Below, one piece after another: positions 9,872-19,061 of a stretch of DNA of 64,000 nt. The notes under the pieces were generated by a model. That model ran no database searches, was not told where the DNA came from, and saw only the letters and a program-made list of their open reading frames with translations. This DNA comes from Thermotoga sp. KOL6 (GTDB taxonomy: Bacteria > Thermotogota > Thermotogae > Thermotogales > Thermotogaceae): assembly GCF_002866025.1 (NCBI RefSeq), contig NZ_LNDE01000002.1:62001-126000 (forward strand), in the 5' to 3' direction. A program made the position numbers and the translations under genes. Every line of letters starts with the position of its first letter. The first letter of the stretch is position 1.

Positions 9872-9896
9872 GGGGAAGGGGACTCCTTCCCCTTTT
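9872..9896. terminator. Bidirectional terminator between hup and mnmE
   Basis: GGGGAAGG, a 5-base loop, CCTTCCCC, then TTTT. It sits just after the hup stop and 3 bases before the mnmE stop on the other strand. The flanking A/T bases could serve both directions. Confidence 0.75.
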
Positions 9897-9898
9897 CT

Positions 9899-11251
9899 TC
9901 ACTTTCCAACACAGAAAGTTGAGAATATCGTGTCTAGAAGATCTTCCCTGAAACTTCTTCCCGTCACTTCATCCAATAGTTGCAAAGCTCTTTCTAGATC
10001 TATAGAGACCAAGTCGATTGGGAACCCGTTTTCTAACGATGAAAGAGCATTTTCAAGGTGTTTTTTCACGTTTTCGAGTAGTTGCTTTTGTCTGAAGTTG
10101 GTTATCAAAGAATCGCTACCTTTTTCGAAAATCTCCTGGGTTTCCTTGTAAATGGCTTCCTCCAGTTTTTCGAGACCTTCTCCTTTTAAGGCAGAAATTT
10201 TCACCACGTGTTTGTTCGTTCCAAGCTTCCTTTTTAATTCTTCCTCGTCTACCCTTTCAATAACATCTACTTTGTTTATTACCACCAAATAACGTTTGTC
10301 TTTTATCTTGTCAATGATCCTGCGATCTTCATCATCCAAAGGAGTGGAAGCATCTAGCATAAAAAGGATAATATCAGCTTTCTCTATCTCTTGAAGAGTT
10401 CTCTCAATTCCCAATTTTTCTACCAAATCACTCGTTTCGGATCTTACACCTGCAGTATCAACGATTTTGAATAAAATGCTCCCTATGACAATTTCTTCAC
10501 TTATCACATCCCTTGTGGTTCCTGGTATGTCGGTAACAATCGCCCTGTCCTCTTTCAAAAGACGGTTCAAAAGTGTAGATTTACCTACGTTCGGTTTTCC
10601 AACGATCACCATTCTGAGTCCTCTGTTCAATAGAATACCGGCAGTAGCTTTTTCTAGTTGTTCTGTCAGTTTTTTGTGTACTTCCTTTATTTTAGATCTT
10701 ACTTTCTCGGAATCTGTTTCTACCTCATCCGGATAATCTAATTCCACTCTGATTTCCGCAAGAATATTTATAAGTTCTTGCCTTAAGTTTTCAACGAAAT
10801 TCTTCAAACTCCCTTTCAGATTTCTCAAGGATAATTTCAATCCCATTTCACTTTTTGCTTCGATCAAATCTCTCACAGCTTCAGCAGAAGTGAGATCCAT
10901 CTTTCCGTTCAAAAAAGCGCGTTTGGTGAATTCACCGGGTTCTGCCATTCTAGATCCAGCATTTATGAGCAAATCAAGAAGCTTTTTCACGATGAGCGGG
11001 CCACCATGACACATGATCTCCACCATGTCTTCTCCTGTGTAACTTTTGGGGCTCTTGTAGAATATCGCTATTACTTCGTCTAGGTCTTCTCCCCTTTCGT
11101 GTATCCAACCATGGATAGCTTTCCTGGGAGTGATCTTTGACCCCGTTCGAAAATGCTTTTTTACGATCTCCCAACTGGATGGCCCACTCAGTCTAAGTAT
11201 GGCTATCGCACCTTTCCCTTGTGGAGTTGCTACAGCAACGATCGTGTCCAC
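9899..11251 (-). CDS. mnmE: tRNA modification GTPase MnmE (TrmE)
   Basis: Folate- and potassium-dependent GTPase that works with MnmG on wobble uridine. 450 residues. An N-terminal formyl-THF-binding domain and helical domain frame an inserted G domain with GKPNVGKST (218-226), DTAG (264-267) and NKVD (325-328). The C-terminal CVGK carries the conserved cysteine. Its stop lies 2 bases from the next gene upstream in the operon order: metH ends at 11256, so mnmE follows metH at a 4-base gap and may be transcribed from the methionine genes. Confidence 0.96.
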   Translation of the reverse strand: MDTIVAVATPQGKGAIAILRLSGPSSWEIVKKHFRTGSKITPRKAIHGWIHERGEDLDEVIAIFYKSPKSYTGEDMVEIMCHGGPLIVKKLLDLLINAGSRMAEPGEFTKRAFLNGKMDLTSAEAVRDLIEAKSEMGLKLSLRNLKGSLKNFVENLRQELINILAEIRVELDYPDEVETDSEKVRSKIKEVHKKLTEQLEKATAGILLNRGLRMVIVGKPNVGKSTLLNRLLKEDRAIVTDIPGTTRDVISEEIVIGSILFKIVDTAGVRSETSDLVEKLGIERTLQEIEKADIILFMLDASTPLDDEDRRIIDKIKDKRYLVVINKVDVIERVDEEELKRKLGTNKHVVKISALKGEGLEKLEEAIYKETQEIFEKGSDSLITNFRQKQLLENVKKHLENALSSLENGFPIDLVSIDLERALQLLDEVTGRSFREDLLDTIFSTFCVGK

Positions 11252-11255
11252 AATC

Positions 11256-13562
11256 TCATCTCCCTATAGATTTCAGTATCTTAACTGCTTCAGAAGCATT
11301 TTTGGCGTAATAGTCTGCTCCCAACTCTTTTGCAAGTTTTTCGTTCAAAGAGGCACCACCCACAATAACTGGTACTTTCAGACCCTTTTCTTTAAGTTTT
11401 TCTACTACCTCTTTGATCTTTCCTACGGTGGTTGTCATCATGGCGGAAAGTCCGAGGGCAACAGGTTTTTCCTTTTCCACTGTCTCCACTATTTTCTCGG
11501 TTTCAACATCTTTTCCCAAATCTATCACGCGATATCCGCTACTTCTGATAACAGAGGCAACGATGTTTTTTCCAATATCGTGCACATCACCTTTCACGGT
11601 TGCTATCACAAAAGTTGCTCCTTGATTGTCGGCTGGCAATAACGAAGTTAGTTTATCGAAAACAGGTTTCACAGTTTGGGCTGCCAATATGAGTTGTGGT
11701 AGAAAGATTTTTCCTTTGTCATAAAGTTCCCCCACTCGTTCCATGGCAGGTCTTAAAAGATCTTCTATCACTGAAAGGGGATCTTTCTCTTTCAGAGCCT
11801 CTTCTACTATTTTTTCTAACTCCTCTCTTTTCCCTGAGAGAATGGCGTCAACAATCTTGTCTTCTTTAACTTGTGTTTTCGGAAGTTCCTTTTTTCCAAG
11901 AATCACGAGTGTGCTGTTCAGTATTTTCATCATCATCTCATCTAAGGGGTTCATAATCGCAGAAGACAATCCTTTTGAAACTCCCAAAACAAGAAAAGAT
12001 GTGTTGTAAAAACTCCTGTCTGGCATTCCAAAAGACAAATTGGATAATCCTACAGTGGTTTTGAAACCTAATTCTGAAAGAAACTCTATTGTCTTTAAAA
12101 CCTCTTGAGGTCTACCATCAGCTCCCAAGGGAAGCACTCCAGGATCGAATATTACCCTCTCAACAAAGTTATTTTCTTCCAGTATTTTGAGAGCTTTCTC
12201 AAAGTTTTTTTTCCTCTCTTCGAAAGTCTTTGGTACGTCTTTTCCCATGAGAAGCACGACAAGTATTCCTCCATACTTTCTCAACAATTCTATTTTCTTT
12301 TCGATTTCTTTTTCTTCGACCTTTGAGGAATTGAAAAGAGGTCTTCCGGGATATACTTTTAGTGCTTTTTCCACGAGATGTATGTCCTGAATATCCAGCG
12401 AGAGAGGAGCGTTCGTAGTGTAGGGAATCGATTGTACGATTTTTTTAACGTATTCTGGATTTATTTGAGACTCTATTCCAAAGTTGATATCAAGAACTTC
12501 TGCGCCGTTTTCTACCTGAGATTTTGCTTCGTCTGCTACAATTTTTTCATCTCCTTCTAGCATTTTCTTCCAAAGTTTCTTACGACCGGCTGGATTTATT
12601 CTCTCACCTATCACCACGAAATGATCGAACACTACGAGTTTCGAGGGAGAAGAAATTGCAAATATTTTTTTCTTCACTCTCTGAAGAGGTTTCCTATTCC
12701 CAAGAACTTTCCTGAAGAGTTTCACGTGTTGTGGGGTGGTTCCACAGCATCCCCCAAATATGTTCACACCCGATTCGTAATAAGAATCTATGTGAAGAGC
12801 AAAATCTTCAGGTTTGAGTGGGTAGACGGTTCTTCCATTTTCTACGATAGGTTTCCCGGCGTTCGGTTCTACGACCAGGAATTTATCAGTGTATTGGGAA
12901 AGTTCTTGAAAAATAGGTAAGATCTCTTCCGGACCAAGTGAACAGTTTATTCCTAAAGCATCAACATCCATTTCATCGAAAGTAAGAGCAAAGTTAACAG
13001 GATCTGTTCCCGTAAGGCTTCTACCGTTTTCGTCGAACGTCATATGTGCCACTAGAAAAACTTCTTTTGAAATATCTCTTGTTGCGAGGACGGCTGCCTT
13101 CAATTCCAAAATATCTGAAAAGGTTTCGAAAATGATACCATCCACACCTTCTTCCACCATGATCTTCACAGTTTCTTTGTAGTTTTCATAGAATTGCTCA
13201 AACAGTGTCTCTCCCAACGGATATGGAAGTTCACCTGTGGGACCTATGTCCCCGAATACGAGCTTTTCACCGGCCGCTTTTCTCGCTATTCTCACCGCAT
13301 TTCTTACAATGGATTCCAGTTTGCTTTCAAGTCCGTGTTTCTTGAGTTTCATTCTTGTTGCACCAAAGGTGTTCGTCAGTATGACATCCGACCCACTATC
13401 TATGTACGTTTTGTGAACTCGGAAAACTGCTTCAGGAGCTTTTATATTCAACTCTTCAGGGAGTTCGTCGTATCCCATTTTCATGAACTCTGTTCCATAC
13501 GCTCCATCCAGAAGGAGCACTTTTTCCGTAAGAAGCTTTGCTACCTCATTTCTCTTTTTCAT
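11256..13562 (-). CDS. metH: Cobalamin-dependent methionine synthase, lacking the activation domain
   Basis: Transfers a methyl group from methyltetrahydrofolate via cobalamin to homocysteine. 768 residues, much shorter than E. coli MetH because the C-terminal activation domain is missing. The homocysteine domain has zinc ligands C207 (INCSLG) and the GGCCG pair near 272-273. Then follow the pterin domain (from ERINPAGR, about 320), the B12 cap, and the B12 domain with DVHDIGKN, H661 being the expected cobalt ligand. ATG at 13562 after GGAGGG. Overlaps the upstream activation-domain gene by 17 bases. The T. maritima homologue has the same short form. Confidence 0.95.
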   Translation of the reverse strand: MKKRNEVAKLLTEKVLLLDGAYGTEFMKMGYDELPEELNIKAPEAVFRVHKTYIDSGSDVILTNTFGATRMKLKKHGLESKLESIVRNAVRIARKAAGEKLVFGDIGPTGELPYPLGETLFEQFYENYKETVKIMVEEGVDGIIFETFSDILELKAAVLATRDISKEVFLVAHMTFDENGRSLTGTDPVNFALTFDEMDVDALGINCSLGPEEILPIFQELSQYTDKFLVVEPNAGKPIVENGRTVYPLKPEDFALHIDSYYESGVNIFGGCCGTTPQHVKLFRKVLGNRKPLQRVKKKIFAISSPSKLVVFDHFVVIGERINPAGRKKLWKKMLEGDEKIVADEAKSQVENGAEVLDINFGIESQINPEYVKKIVQSIPYTTNAPLSLDIQDIHLVEKALKVYPGRPLFNSSKVEEKEIEKKIELLRKYGGILVVLLMGKDVPKTFEERKKNFEKALKILEENNFVERVIFDPGVLPLGADGRPQEVLKTIEFLSELGFKTTVGLSNLSFGMPDRSFYNTSFLVLGVSKGLSSAIMNPLDEMMMKILNSTLVILGKKELPKTQVKEDKIVDAILSGKREELEKIVEEALKEKDPLSVIEDLLRPAMERVGELYDKGKIFLPQLILAAQTVKPVFDKLTSLLPADNQGATFVIATVKGDVHDIGKNIVASVIRSSGYRVIDLGKDVETEKIVETVEKEKPVALGLSAMMTTTVGKIKEVVEKLKEKGLKVPVIVGGASLNEKLAKELGADYYAKNASEAVKILKSIGR

Positions 13563-14154
13563 TCTTCTCCCTCCAGCCGATGAAGGCAGTTATGGTTTTT
13601 CTGGGGATAAGAATGTACGAATCTTCGATTATTTCAACGTCTACAACTCCTTTAAATAGCTCTGCTATTTTTTTGTTCAACGAAATGGGAAGGTCACCAT
13701 AACCTGGTGATATTCTGAAGCTTCCTTCCATGTCAGAACGTTCAATTCTCAGATTTGAATCCACCATTCTGAGAGCGTACTCTACCATTTCAGAAGCGAT
13801 GCTATCAATGAAAAAACCGAGGAGGTCGTTACCTTCCCTGAAGAACTCCTCAATCTTATTATCCACTTCCTTACCCAGTGTGGCGAGAAGGACTGTTATA
13901 ATCTTGCTACCCTTTAGATGCTTTTCGACAAGCTCTCCTGTGAGTTCTATATCATTAAAGGAGAGCGAATCTTTTACTTTGAAATCTTCCCAAACAACAA
14001 CAGGTCGTGCGACTTTCAAAAGTTCTTCGTACGCTTTTTGAACGTGTGTTCTGAACTCGTCTGGTATCTCTTTGATTTTCCCAAAACCAAGTATGGCTTT
14101 CAGCACGTTATCGGGTATTTTTACCGATCTTGGATCTATCTCAATTTTTTGCAA
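13546..14154 (-). CDS. Stand-alone methionine synthase activation-domain protein
   Basis: 202-residue protein corresponding to the AdoMet-binding reactivation domain of large MetH enzymes, here a separate polypeptide. I recall that the T. maritima equivalent has a solved structure annotated this way. The RISPGYGDLP stretch near residue 140 matches the family RxSPGYP-type motif. TTG start at 14154 after GGAAGGTGG. It overlaps metF (14 bases) and metH (17 bases), which points to coupled translation of a split synthase. Expected role: reductive remethylation of oxidised cob(II)alamin with AdoMet. Confidence 0.85.
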   Translation of the reverse strand: MQKIEIDPRSVKIPDNVLKAILGFGKIKEIPDEFRTHVQKAYEELLKVARPVVVWEDFKVKDSLSFNDIELTGELVEKHLKGSKIITVLLATLGKEVDNKIEEFFREGNDLLGFFIDSIASEMVEYALRMVDSNLRIERSDMEGSFRISPGYGDLPISLNKKIAELFKGVVDVEIIEDSYILIPRKTITAFIGWREKNEKEK

Positions 14155-14986
14155 TCTCTACCACCTTCCTTATCTTTTCAAGGTCTTTAACGATCGCTAC
14201 TATGTAAAAACCGTCTATAACGTTTTTGGTTTCTTCAACGAATTTCAAAACTGCTTCAAAGCTCTTTTCTTTGACGTATTCATCACCCTTTTCAGATGAA
14301 TCGATGATTTCCTTGGGGATCTCTATTCCTGGAACACCGGAGAAGTATCCCACTTGCTTGACACTTTCGAAGAACACGATGGAAGCGAGTATTTTTGTGT
14401 TCAATTTATCCTTCAAAGTGCGGGCTACATTGCCTTGAAAAAGGGGTTGTGTAACCAGAAAATCTATTCCCGCTTCTATTTTCTGTTTTGCTCTTTCTAT
14501 ATCTTTGTTGCTAAAAGGATTCAACGCTCCTCCCACAAAAAAGTTGGTTTTTCCGTTCATTTTGTTTCCCGCAAGATCTTTTCCTTCGTTCAGAAGTTTT
14601 GTGAGGCGAATGAGATCCAATATATCTATATCATTCACAGAAGTCGTTTTGGGATAGTCACCGTGGACCGGATTATCACCGGACAAAAGCAAAAGGTTGT
14701 TTATACCAAGAGCATGACAACCCAGAAGATCAGATTGTATTCTTATCATATTTCGAGTATTTCTCGTGAAATGCATAAGAACCTCTTTTCCACTCTCTAT
14801 AAGCAAATGTGAAACCGCCCAGGGAGCCATTCTTACTCTTCCCATGGGCATATCTGTTACAGTAAACGCGTCAATACCGGTTTGCCAAGCTTTTTCTGTG
14901 AAATCGAAGAATTTTTTGAGGTTCGTTCCTCGTGGGGTCAGCACTTCCAAGACGACACATTTTCCATTCTCAAGAGATTTTTTCAA
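14141..14986 (-). CDS. metF: 5,10-methylenetetrahydrofolate reductase
   Basis: Flavin-dependent TIM-barrel enzyme that supplies methyltetrahydrofolate for MetH. 281 residues. Recognised by the MTHFR pattern, including LLLLSGDNP and the C-terminal half VTQPLF. TTG start at 14986, after AAAGGAGGT. First gene of the run metF / activation protein / metH / mnmE on the minus strand. The space to the divergent gene at 15049 is only about 60 bases, so there is no room for a SAM riboswitch, and none was seen. Confidence 0.9.
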   Translation of the reverse strand: MKKSLENGKCVVLEVLTPRGTNLKKFFDFTEKAWQTGIDAFTVTDMPMGRVRMAPWAVSHLLIESGKEVLMHFTRNTRNMIRIQSDLLGCHALGINNLLLLSGDNPVHGDYPKTTSVNDIDILDLIRLTKLLNEGKDLAGNKMNGKTNFFVGGALNPFSNKDIERAKQKIEAGIDFLVTQPLFQGNVARTLKDKLNTKILASIVFFESVKQVGYFSGVPGIEIPKEIIDSSEKGDEYVKEKSFEAVLKFVEETKNVIDGFYIVAIVKDLEKIRKVVEIAKN

Positions 14987-15048
14987 CTTGCTACCTCCTT
15001 TCCTGTGTTATCATAAGATTTGGGAAAAAACTAAAGGAGGTCCTACTT

Positions 15049-16290
15049 ATGAGGAAATGGTTTATCTTTATGTTACTGGTGATTGCGGTCCTCTCTTTTT
15101 CACAAATATTAAACTATGTCCCTGCGAATTTCAAGGTTGTTCGATATGTGAAAAATCTCTCGGAGTTTTATTCCGAAATTAAGACCCTTCCTTCTGGGCA
15201 ATTTCTTACCGAAACCCTCGGCTTGGAAATGATGATCCAAGGGATCTTGGAATCACAGCTTCTCAATCAAGGCATAGAACCCTCCGATTTCTACGATCTT
15301 CTTTCCCATGAATTTCTTTATGTGCAGTTGGATAATAAAAACTTTTGTTTGATAGTGGGGCCGTCTAAAAGTACCAAAAGACTCAAAGAAAACATAAAAT
15401 CCATCGTATCCGAACTTTTCGGAGTGGGAGATATTATCGTTGCAGAGGATAACGATTACCTTTTCTTGGGAACAAGTGAAGCGGTGAATTCAACTTTGAA
15501 AGGTGGAGGAGATGTACCAGAGGAATTGAAGAAATTAGATTTCTTTGGGTATGCAAAGGTTCAGGTGGGTGATTATTCCTTCACAATTGTGAACAAAAAG
15601 GAGATAGCTGGAGATCATCTCACCTTGGAAACAGAGATCGTTCCCGAGGATGAATCTTCGAAATCTTTTCTGGAAAAGCTAGGAAAGTCAAAAGAGGTAC
15701 CACCAGATTATTATGTCTACGGTGAGTTAACGATTATTTTCAACACAGAGGATTACAAAGGTCTGAGAGACATTATCTCAGATGTTGGTTTCAGCTTTCC
15801 AAGTAATGGATCAGGGCTTCCTTTTCAGCCACCGGACATGGATGTAGAAAAGATTTTGGACACTCTTTCAGAAAGTTTGGACACTCCTATGTTTTTCTCC
15901 GCTAACATTTCCGGGGCTTTAATGGATCTGATAGCAGGATCTACACCTACTAACCTTGAAATCATCGCAAGAGCGAAACTGAAAGATTCAAAGTCCATTG
16001 TCGAAAAAGTCTTGAAAGAGGCAGGAATTCGGTACGAAAAAAGCGGAGATAAATTCATCCTTGAGAATAACTTCCATCTTGTGGTGAGCGATGGAGCGAT
16101 TACTTTGAAGAGTAAAACTTTCAGCCCAAAAACTTTGAAAGAGCATCCTGATGGGAAAGATGTGTTCTTCCTCTTCTTGGATATGAAGACGGTAATGGAA
16201 GCTCTTGTAGGAGAAGGGGAGGAAGCCTATATATTGGCAAAAGCTTGGTATGAAAATGGTAGAATGCTTCTCTATGTTAACGTGAAATGA
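15049..16290 (+). CDS. Exported protein of unknown function
   Basis: Not recognised. 413 residues from ATG 15049, chosen because AAAGGAGG ends 10 bases before it and the first 19 residues (MRKWFIFMLLVIAVLSFSQ) form a clear signal peptide. A longer open frame to 14932 has no such support. There is no lipobox cysteine after the signal, so it is probably periplasmic, or held by the signal anchor. The rest is soluble and acidic, with repeated short blocks around LKxSKS and VxKVLKEAG, loosely like DUF3352-type proteins. It lies between divergent metF and ppdK, in its own transcription unit. Confidence 0.75.
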   Translation: MRKWFIFMLLVIAVLSFSQILNYVPANFKVVRYVKNLSEFYSEIKTLPSGQFLTETLGLEMMIQGILESQLLNQGIEPSDFYDLLSHEFLYVQLDNKNFCLIVGPSKSTKRLKENIKSIVSELFGVGDIIVAEDNDYLFLGTSEAVNSTLKGGGDVPEELKKLDFFGYAKVQVGDYSFTIVNKKEIAGDHLTLETEIVPEDESSKSFLEKLGKSKEVPPDYYVYGELTIIFNTEDYKGLRDIISDVGFSFPSNGSGLPFQPPDMDVEKILDTLSESLDTPMFFSANISGALMDLIAGSTPTNLEIIARAKLKDSKSIVEKVLKEAGIRYEKSGDKFILENNFHLVVSDGAITLKSKTFSPKTLKEHPDGKDVFFLFLDMKTVMEALVGEGEEAYILAKAWYENGRMLLYVNVK

Positions 16291-16319
16291 TAGTGAAGTA
16301 AATCGTAAGCTTCTGAGTT

Positions 16320-16325
16320 TATAAT
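16320..16325 (+). promoter_or_regulatory. Predicted -10 box of ppdK
   Basis: A perfect TATAAT 39 bases before the ppdK start, in the 73-base gap after the exported-protein gene. No convincing -35 sequence is seen at the normal distance. Confidence 0.4.
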
Positions 16326-16363
16326 AAATCTTTGGATACGAAAGGAAAAGGAGGGAGTCAAAG

Positions 16364-19009
16364 ATGTCTAAGAAATACGTGTACTTCTTTGCAAACGGTA
16401 AAGCAGAAGGTCGGGCAGATATGAAAGACATCCTTGGTGGTAAAGGTGCCAATCTTGCTGAAATGACCAACTTGGGAATACCAGTTCCTCCTGGTTTCAC
16501 CATCTCTGCTGAAGTGTGTAAGTACTATTATGATCATGGAAGAACCTACCCTGAGGAGCTGAAGGAACAAGTCGAGGAAGCAATGAGAAGACTTGAAGAG
16601 GTTACTGGGAAGAAGTTCGGTGATCCTAGTAATCCACTCCTCGTTTCTGTCAGGTCCGGTGCAGCCATTTCCATGCCAGGAATGATGGACACCGTCCTTA
16701 ATCTCGGTTTGAACGATGAGACTGTAAAAGGACTTGCCAAATTGACCAACAACGAGAGATTCGCTTATGATGCTTACAGAAGATTCCTTCAAATGTTCGG
16801 TGATGTTGTCCTCAAGATTCCCCATGAGAAATTTGAAAAAGCTCTCGAAGAGTTGAAAAAGGAAAAAGGTGTTAAGCTCGACACAGAACTTGATGCTGAA
16901 GATCTGAAAAAGCTTGTCGAAAGGTACAAGGAGATCTACAAAGAAGAGGGAAAAGAATTTCCGCAGGATCCTTGGAAACAACTTTGGCTCGCCATCGATG
17001 CTGTATTTGGTAGCTGGATGAACGAAAGAGCTATCAAATACAGACAAATTCATGGAATCAAAGAAGGAGATCTTCTTGGAACCGCTGTCAACATCGTAGC
17101 TATGGTTTTCGGTAACATGGGTGAGGATTCCGGAACAGGTGTGGCTTTCACCAGAGATCCGAACACTGGTGAAAAGAAACCTTACGGTGAATTTTTGCCA
17201 AATGCTCAAGGTGAAGATGTTGTTGCCGGTATACGAACCCCTCTGAAACTTGAAGAATTGAAGAACAGGATGCCGGAGGTTTACAATCAGCTCCTTGAGA
17301 TAATGGAAAAACTCGAAAAGCACTACAGAGACATGCAAGACATAGAGTTTACTGTTGAAAAAGGAAAGCTCTACATCCTTCAGACGAGAAATGGAAAGAG
17401 GACATCTCAAGCAGCTATAAGAATAGCCGTTGATATGGTGCATGAAGGACTCATTACAAAAGAAGAGGCAGTACTCAGAGTCAGACCCGAAGATGTCGAA
17501 CAAGTATTGCATCCTGTTTTCGACCCGAAAGAAAAAGCACAGGCAAAGGTTATAGCCAAAGGGTTGCCCGCATCTCCTGGTGCTGCCACTGGAAAAGTTG
17601 TCTTCAACGCCAAGAAGGCTGAAGAACTTGGGAAATCAGGAGAGCAGGTTATCTTGGTGAGGCCGGAAACCAGTCCTGAAGATGTTGGAGGTATGGCGGC
17701 TGCTCAGGGAATTCTCACCTCCAGAGGAGGTATGACTTCCCACGCTGCGGTTGTTGCAAGAGGAATGGGGAAACCGGCAGTTGTTGGAGCAGAATCTATC
17801 GAAGTTCATCCAGATTCTGGTTATTTCAAGGTGGGGGACGTCACTGTTAAGGAAGGAGAATGGATCTCTATCGATGGAACGACCGGTGAAGTTCTTCTTG
17901 GAAAGGTAACAACCATAAAGCCTCAGGGTCTTGAAGGACCTGTTGCCGAACTTTTGCAGTGGGCTGATGAAATCAGAAGGCTCGGCGTAAGAACCAATGC
18001 TGATATTCCAAGAGATGCAGAAGTTGCTAGGAGATTTGGAGCAGAGGGAATTGGTTTGTGTAGAACCGAACACATGTTCTTTGAGAAGGACAGAATACCG
18101 AAGGTAAGAAGAATGATCCTTGCAAAGACCAAAGAGGAAAGAGAAAAAGCATTGAACGAGCTCTTGCCGCTCCAGAAAGAAGACTTTAAGGGACTCTTCA
18201 GAGTCATGAAAGGACTCCCTGTGACTATCAGGCTTATAGACCCACCGCTACACGAATTCTTGCCTCAAGAGGATGAACAGATAAAAGAAGTGGCGGAACA
18301 GATGGGAGTTTCTTTTGAAGAACTCAAGAACGTTGTGGAGAACCTCAGGGAACTCAACCCAATGCTTGGTCACAGAGGTTGTAGGCTCACCATTACATAC
18401 CCTGAAATCGCTGTTATGCAAACAAAAGCTATAATTGGTGCTGCTATCGAACTGAAGAAAGAAGAGGGAATAGATGTCATTCCAGAGATCATGATTCCAC
18501 TCGTTGGTCACGTCAATGAGATCAGGTATCTCAAGAAGGTAATTAAAGAGACAGCCGATGAACTCATCAAAGAAGCAGGTGTTGATCTTACTTATAAGAT
18601 CGGAACGATGATAGAAGTCCCAAGAGCTGCTATTACTGCTCATCAAATAGCAGAAGAAGCAGAATTCTTCAGTTTTGGAACGAACGATCTCACGCAAATG
18701 ACCTTTGGGTTCAGTAGAGACGACGTTGGAAAGTTCTTGCCTGAATACCTGGAAAAAGGAATTCTCGAGCATGATCCATTCAAATCCCTTGATTACGATG
18801 GTGTCGGTGAGCTTGTAAAGATAGGTACGGAGAAAGGAAGAAGCACCAGACCAGATCTCAAAGTTGGTGTTTGTGGAGAACATGGAGGAGATCCAAGATC
18901 GATTCTGTTCTTCGATAAAGTAGGGCTCGATTACGTTTCTTGTTCCCCGTACAGGGTACCTGTTGCCAGGCTTGCGGCAGCTCAGGCGGCTCTCAAAAAC
19001 AAACAATGA
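16364..19009 (+). CDS. ppdK: Pyruvate, phosphate dikinase
   Basis: Interconverts phosphoenolpyruvate + AMP + PPi and pyruvate + ATP + phosphate. 881 residues, full family length. N-terminal ATP-grasp nucleotide domain, then a swivelling domain with the phosphorylated histidine in GGMTSHAAVVARGMGKP (H460). The C-terminal PEP barrel has GLCRTEHMFF and GTNDLTQMT. Strong ribosome site AAGGAGGG. In a fermenter this enzyme can run towards ATP and pyruvate, using PPi made in biosynthesis. Followed by a terminator and then fba and ackA. Confidence 0.96.
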   Translation: MSKKYVYFFANGKAEGRADMKDILGGKGANLAEMTNLGIPVPPGFTISAEVCKYYYDHGRTYPEELKEQVEEAMRRLEEVTGKKFGDPSNPLLVSVRSGAAISMPGMMDTVLNLGLNDETVKGLAKLTNNERFAYDAYRRFLQMFGDVVLKIPHEKFEKALEELKKEKGVKLDTELDAEDLKKLVERYKEIYKEEGKEFPQDPWKQLWLAIDAVFGSWMNERAIKYRQIHGIKEGDLLGTAVNIVAMVFGNMGEDSGTGVAFTRDPNTGEKKPYGEFLPNAQGEDVVAGIRTPLKLEELKNRMPEVYNQLLEIMEKLEKHYRDMQDIEFTVEKGKLYILQTRNGKRTSQAAIRIAVDMVHEGLITKEEAVLRVRPEDVEQVLHPVFDPKEKAQAKVIAKGLPASPGAATGKVVFNAKKAEELGKSGEQVILVRPETSPEDVGGMAAAQGILTSRGGMTSHAAVVARGMGKPAVVGAESIEVHPDSGYFKVGDVTVKEGEWISIDGTTGEVLLGKVTTIKPQGLEGPVAELLQWADEIRRLGVRTNADIPRDAEVARRFGAEGIGLCRTEHMFFEKDRIPKVRRMILAKTKEEREKALNELLPLQKEDFKGLFRVMKGLPVTIRLIDPPLHEFLPQEDEQIKEVAEQMGVSFEELKNVVENLRELNPMLGHRGCRLTITYPEIAVMQTKAIIGAAIELKKEEGIDVIPEIMIPLVGHVNEIRYLKKVIKETADELIKEAGVDLTYKIGTMIEVPRAAITAHQIAEEAEFFSFGTNDLTQMTFGFSRDDVGKFLPEYLEKGILEHDPFKSLDYDGVGELVKIGTEKGRSTRPDLKVGVCGEHGGDPRSILFFDKVGLDYVSCSPYRVPVARLAAAQAALKNKQ

Positions 19010-19016
19010 AAATCTT

Positions 19017-19039
19017 AAGGCCGGGGCAAGCCCGGCCTT
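19017..19039 (+). terminator. Terminator or attenuating hairpin after ppdK
   Basis: GGCCGGG (19019-19025), 5-base loop, CCCGGCC (19031-19037), flanked by AA and TTT. The U run is short, so some read-through into fba is possible. Confidence 0.65.
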
Positions 19040-19061
19040 TACCTTGAAGGAGGTGCTGTGA

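Noticed and set aside
14932-15048. Upstream extension of the exported protein gene
   Set aside because: It would overlap metF and bury the signal peptide inside the protein; the ATG at 15049 has the ribosome site.
14987-15048. SAM riboswitch before metF
   Set aside because: The leader is far too short and shows no riboswitch core.
16358-17512. 384-codon open frame on the minus strand opposite ppdK
   Set aside because: It is the mirror of a highly conserved, certain gene; the product is rich in Phe, Ser and His and has no recognisable domain or ribosome site.
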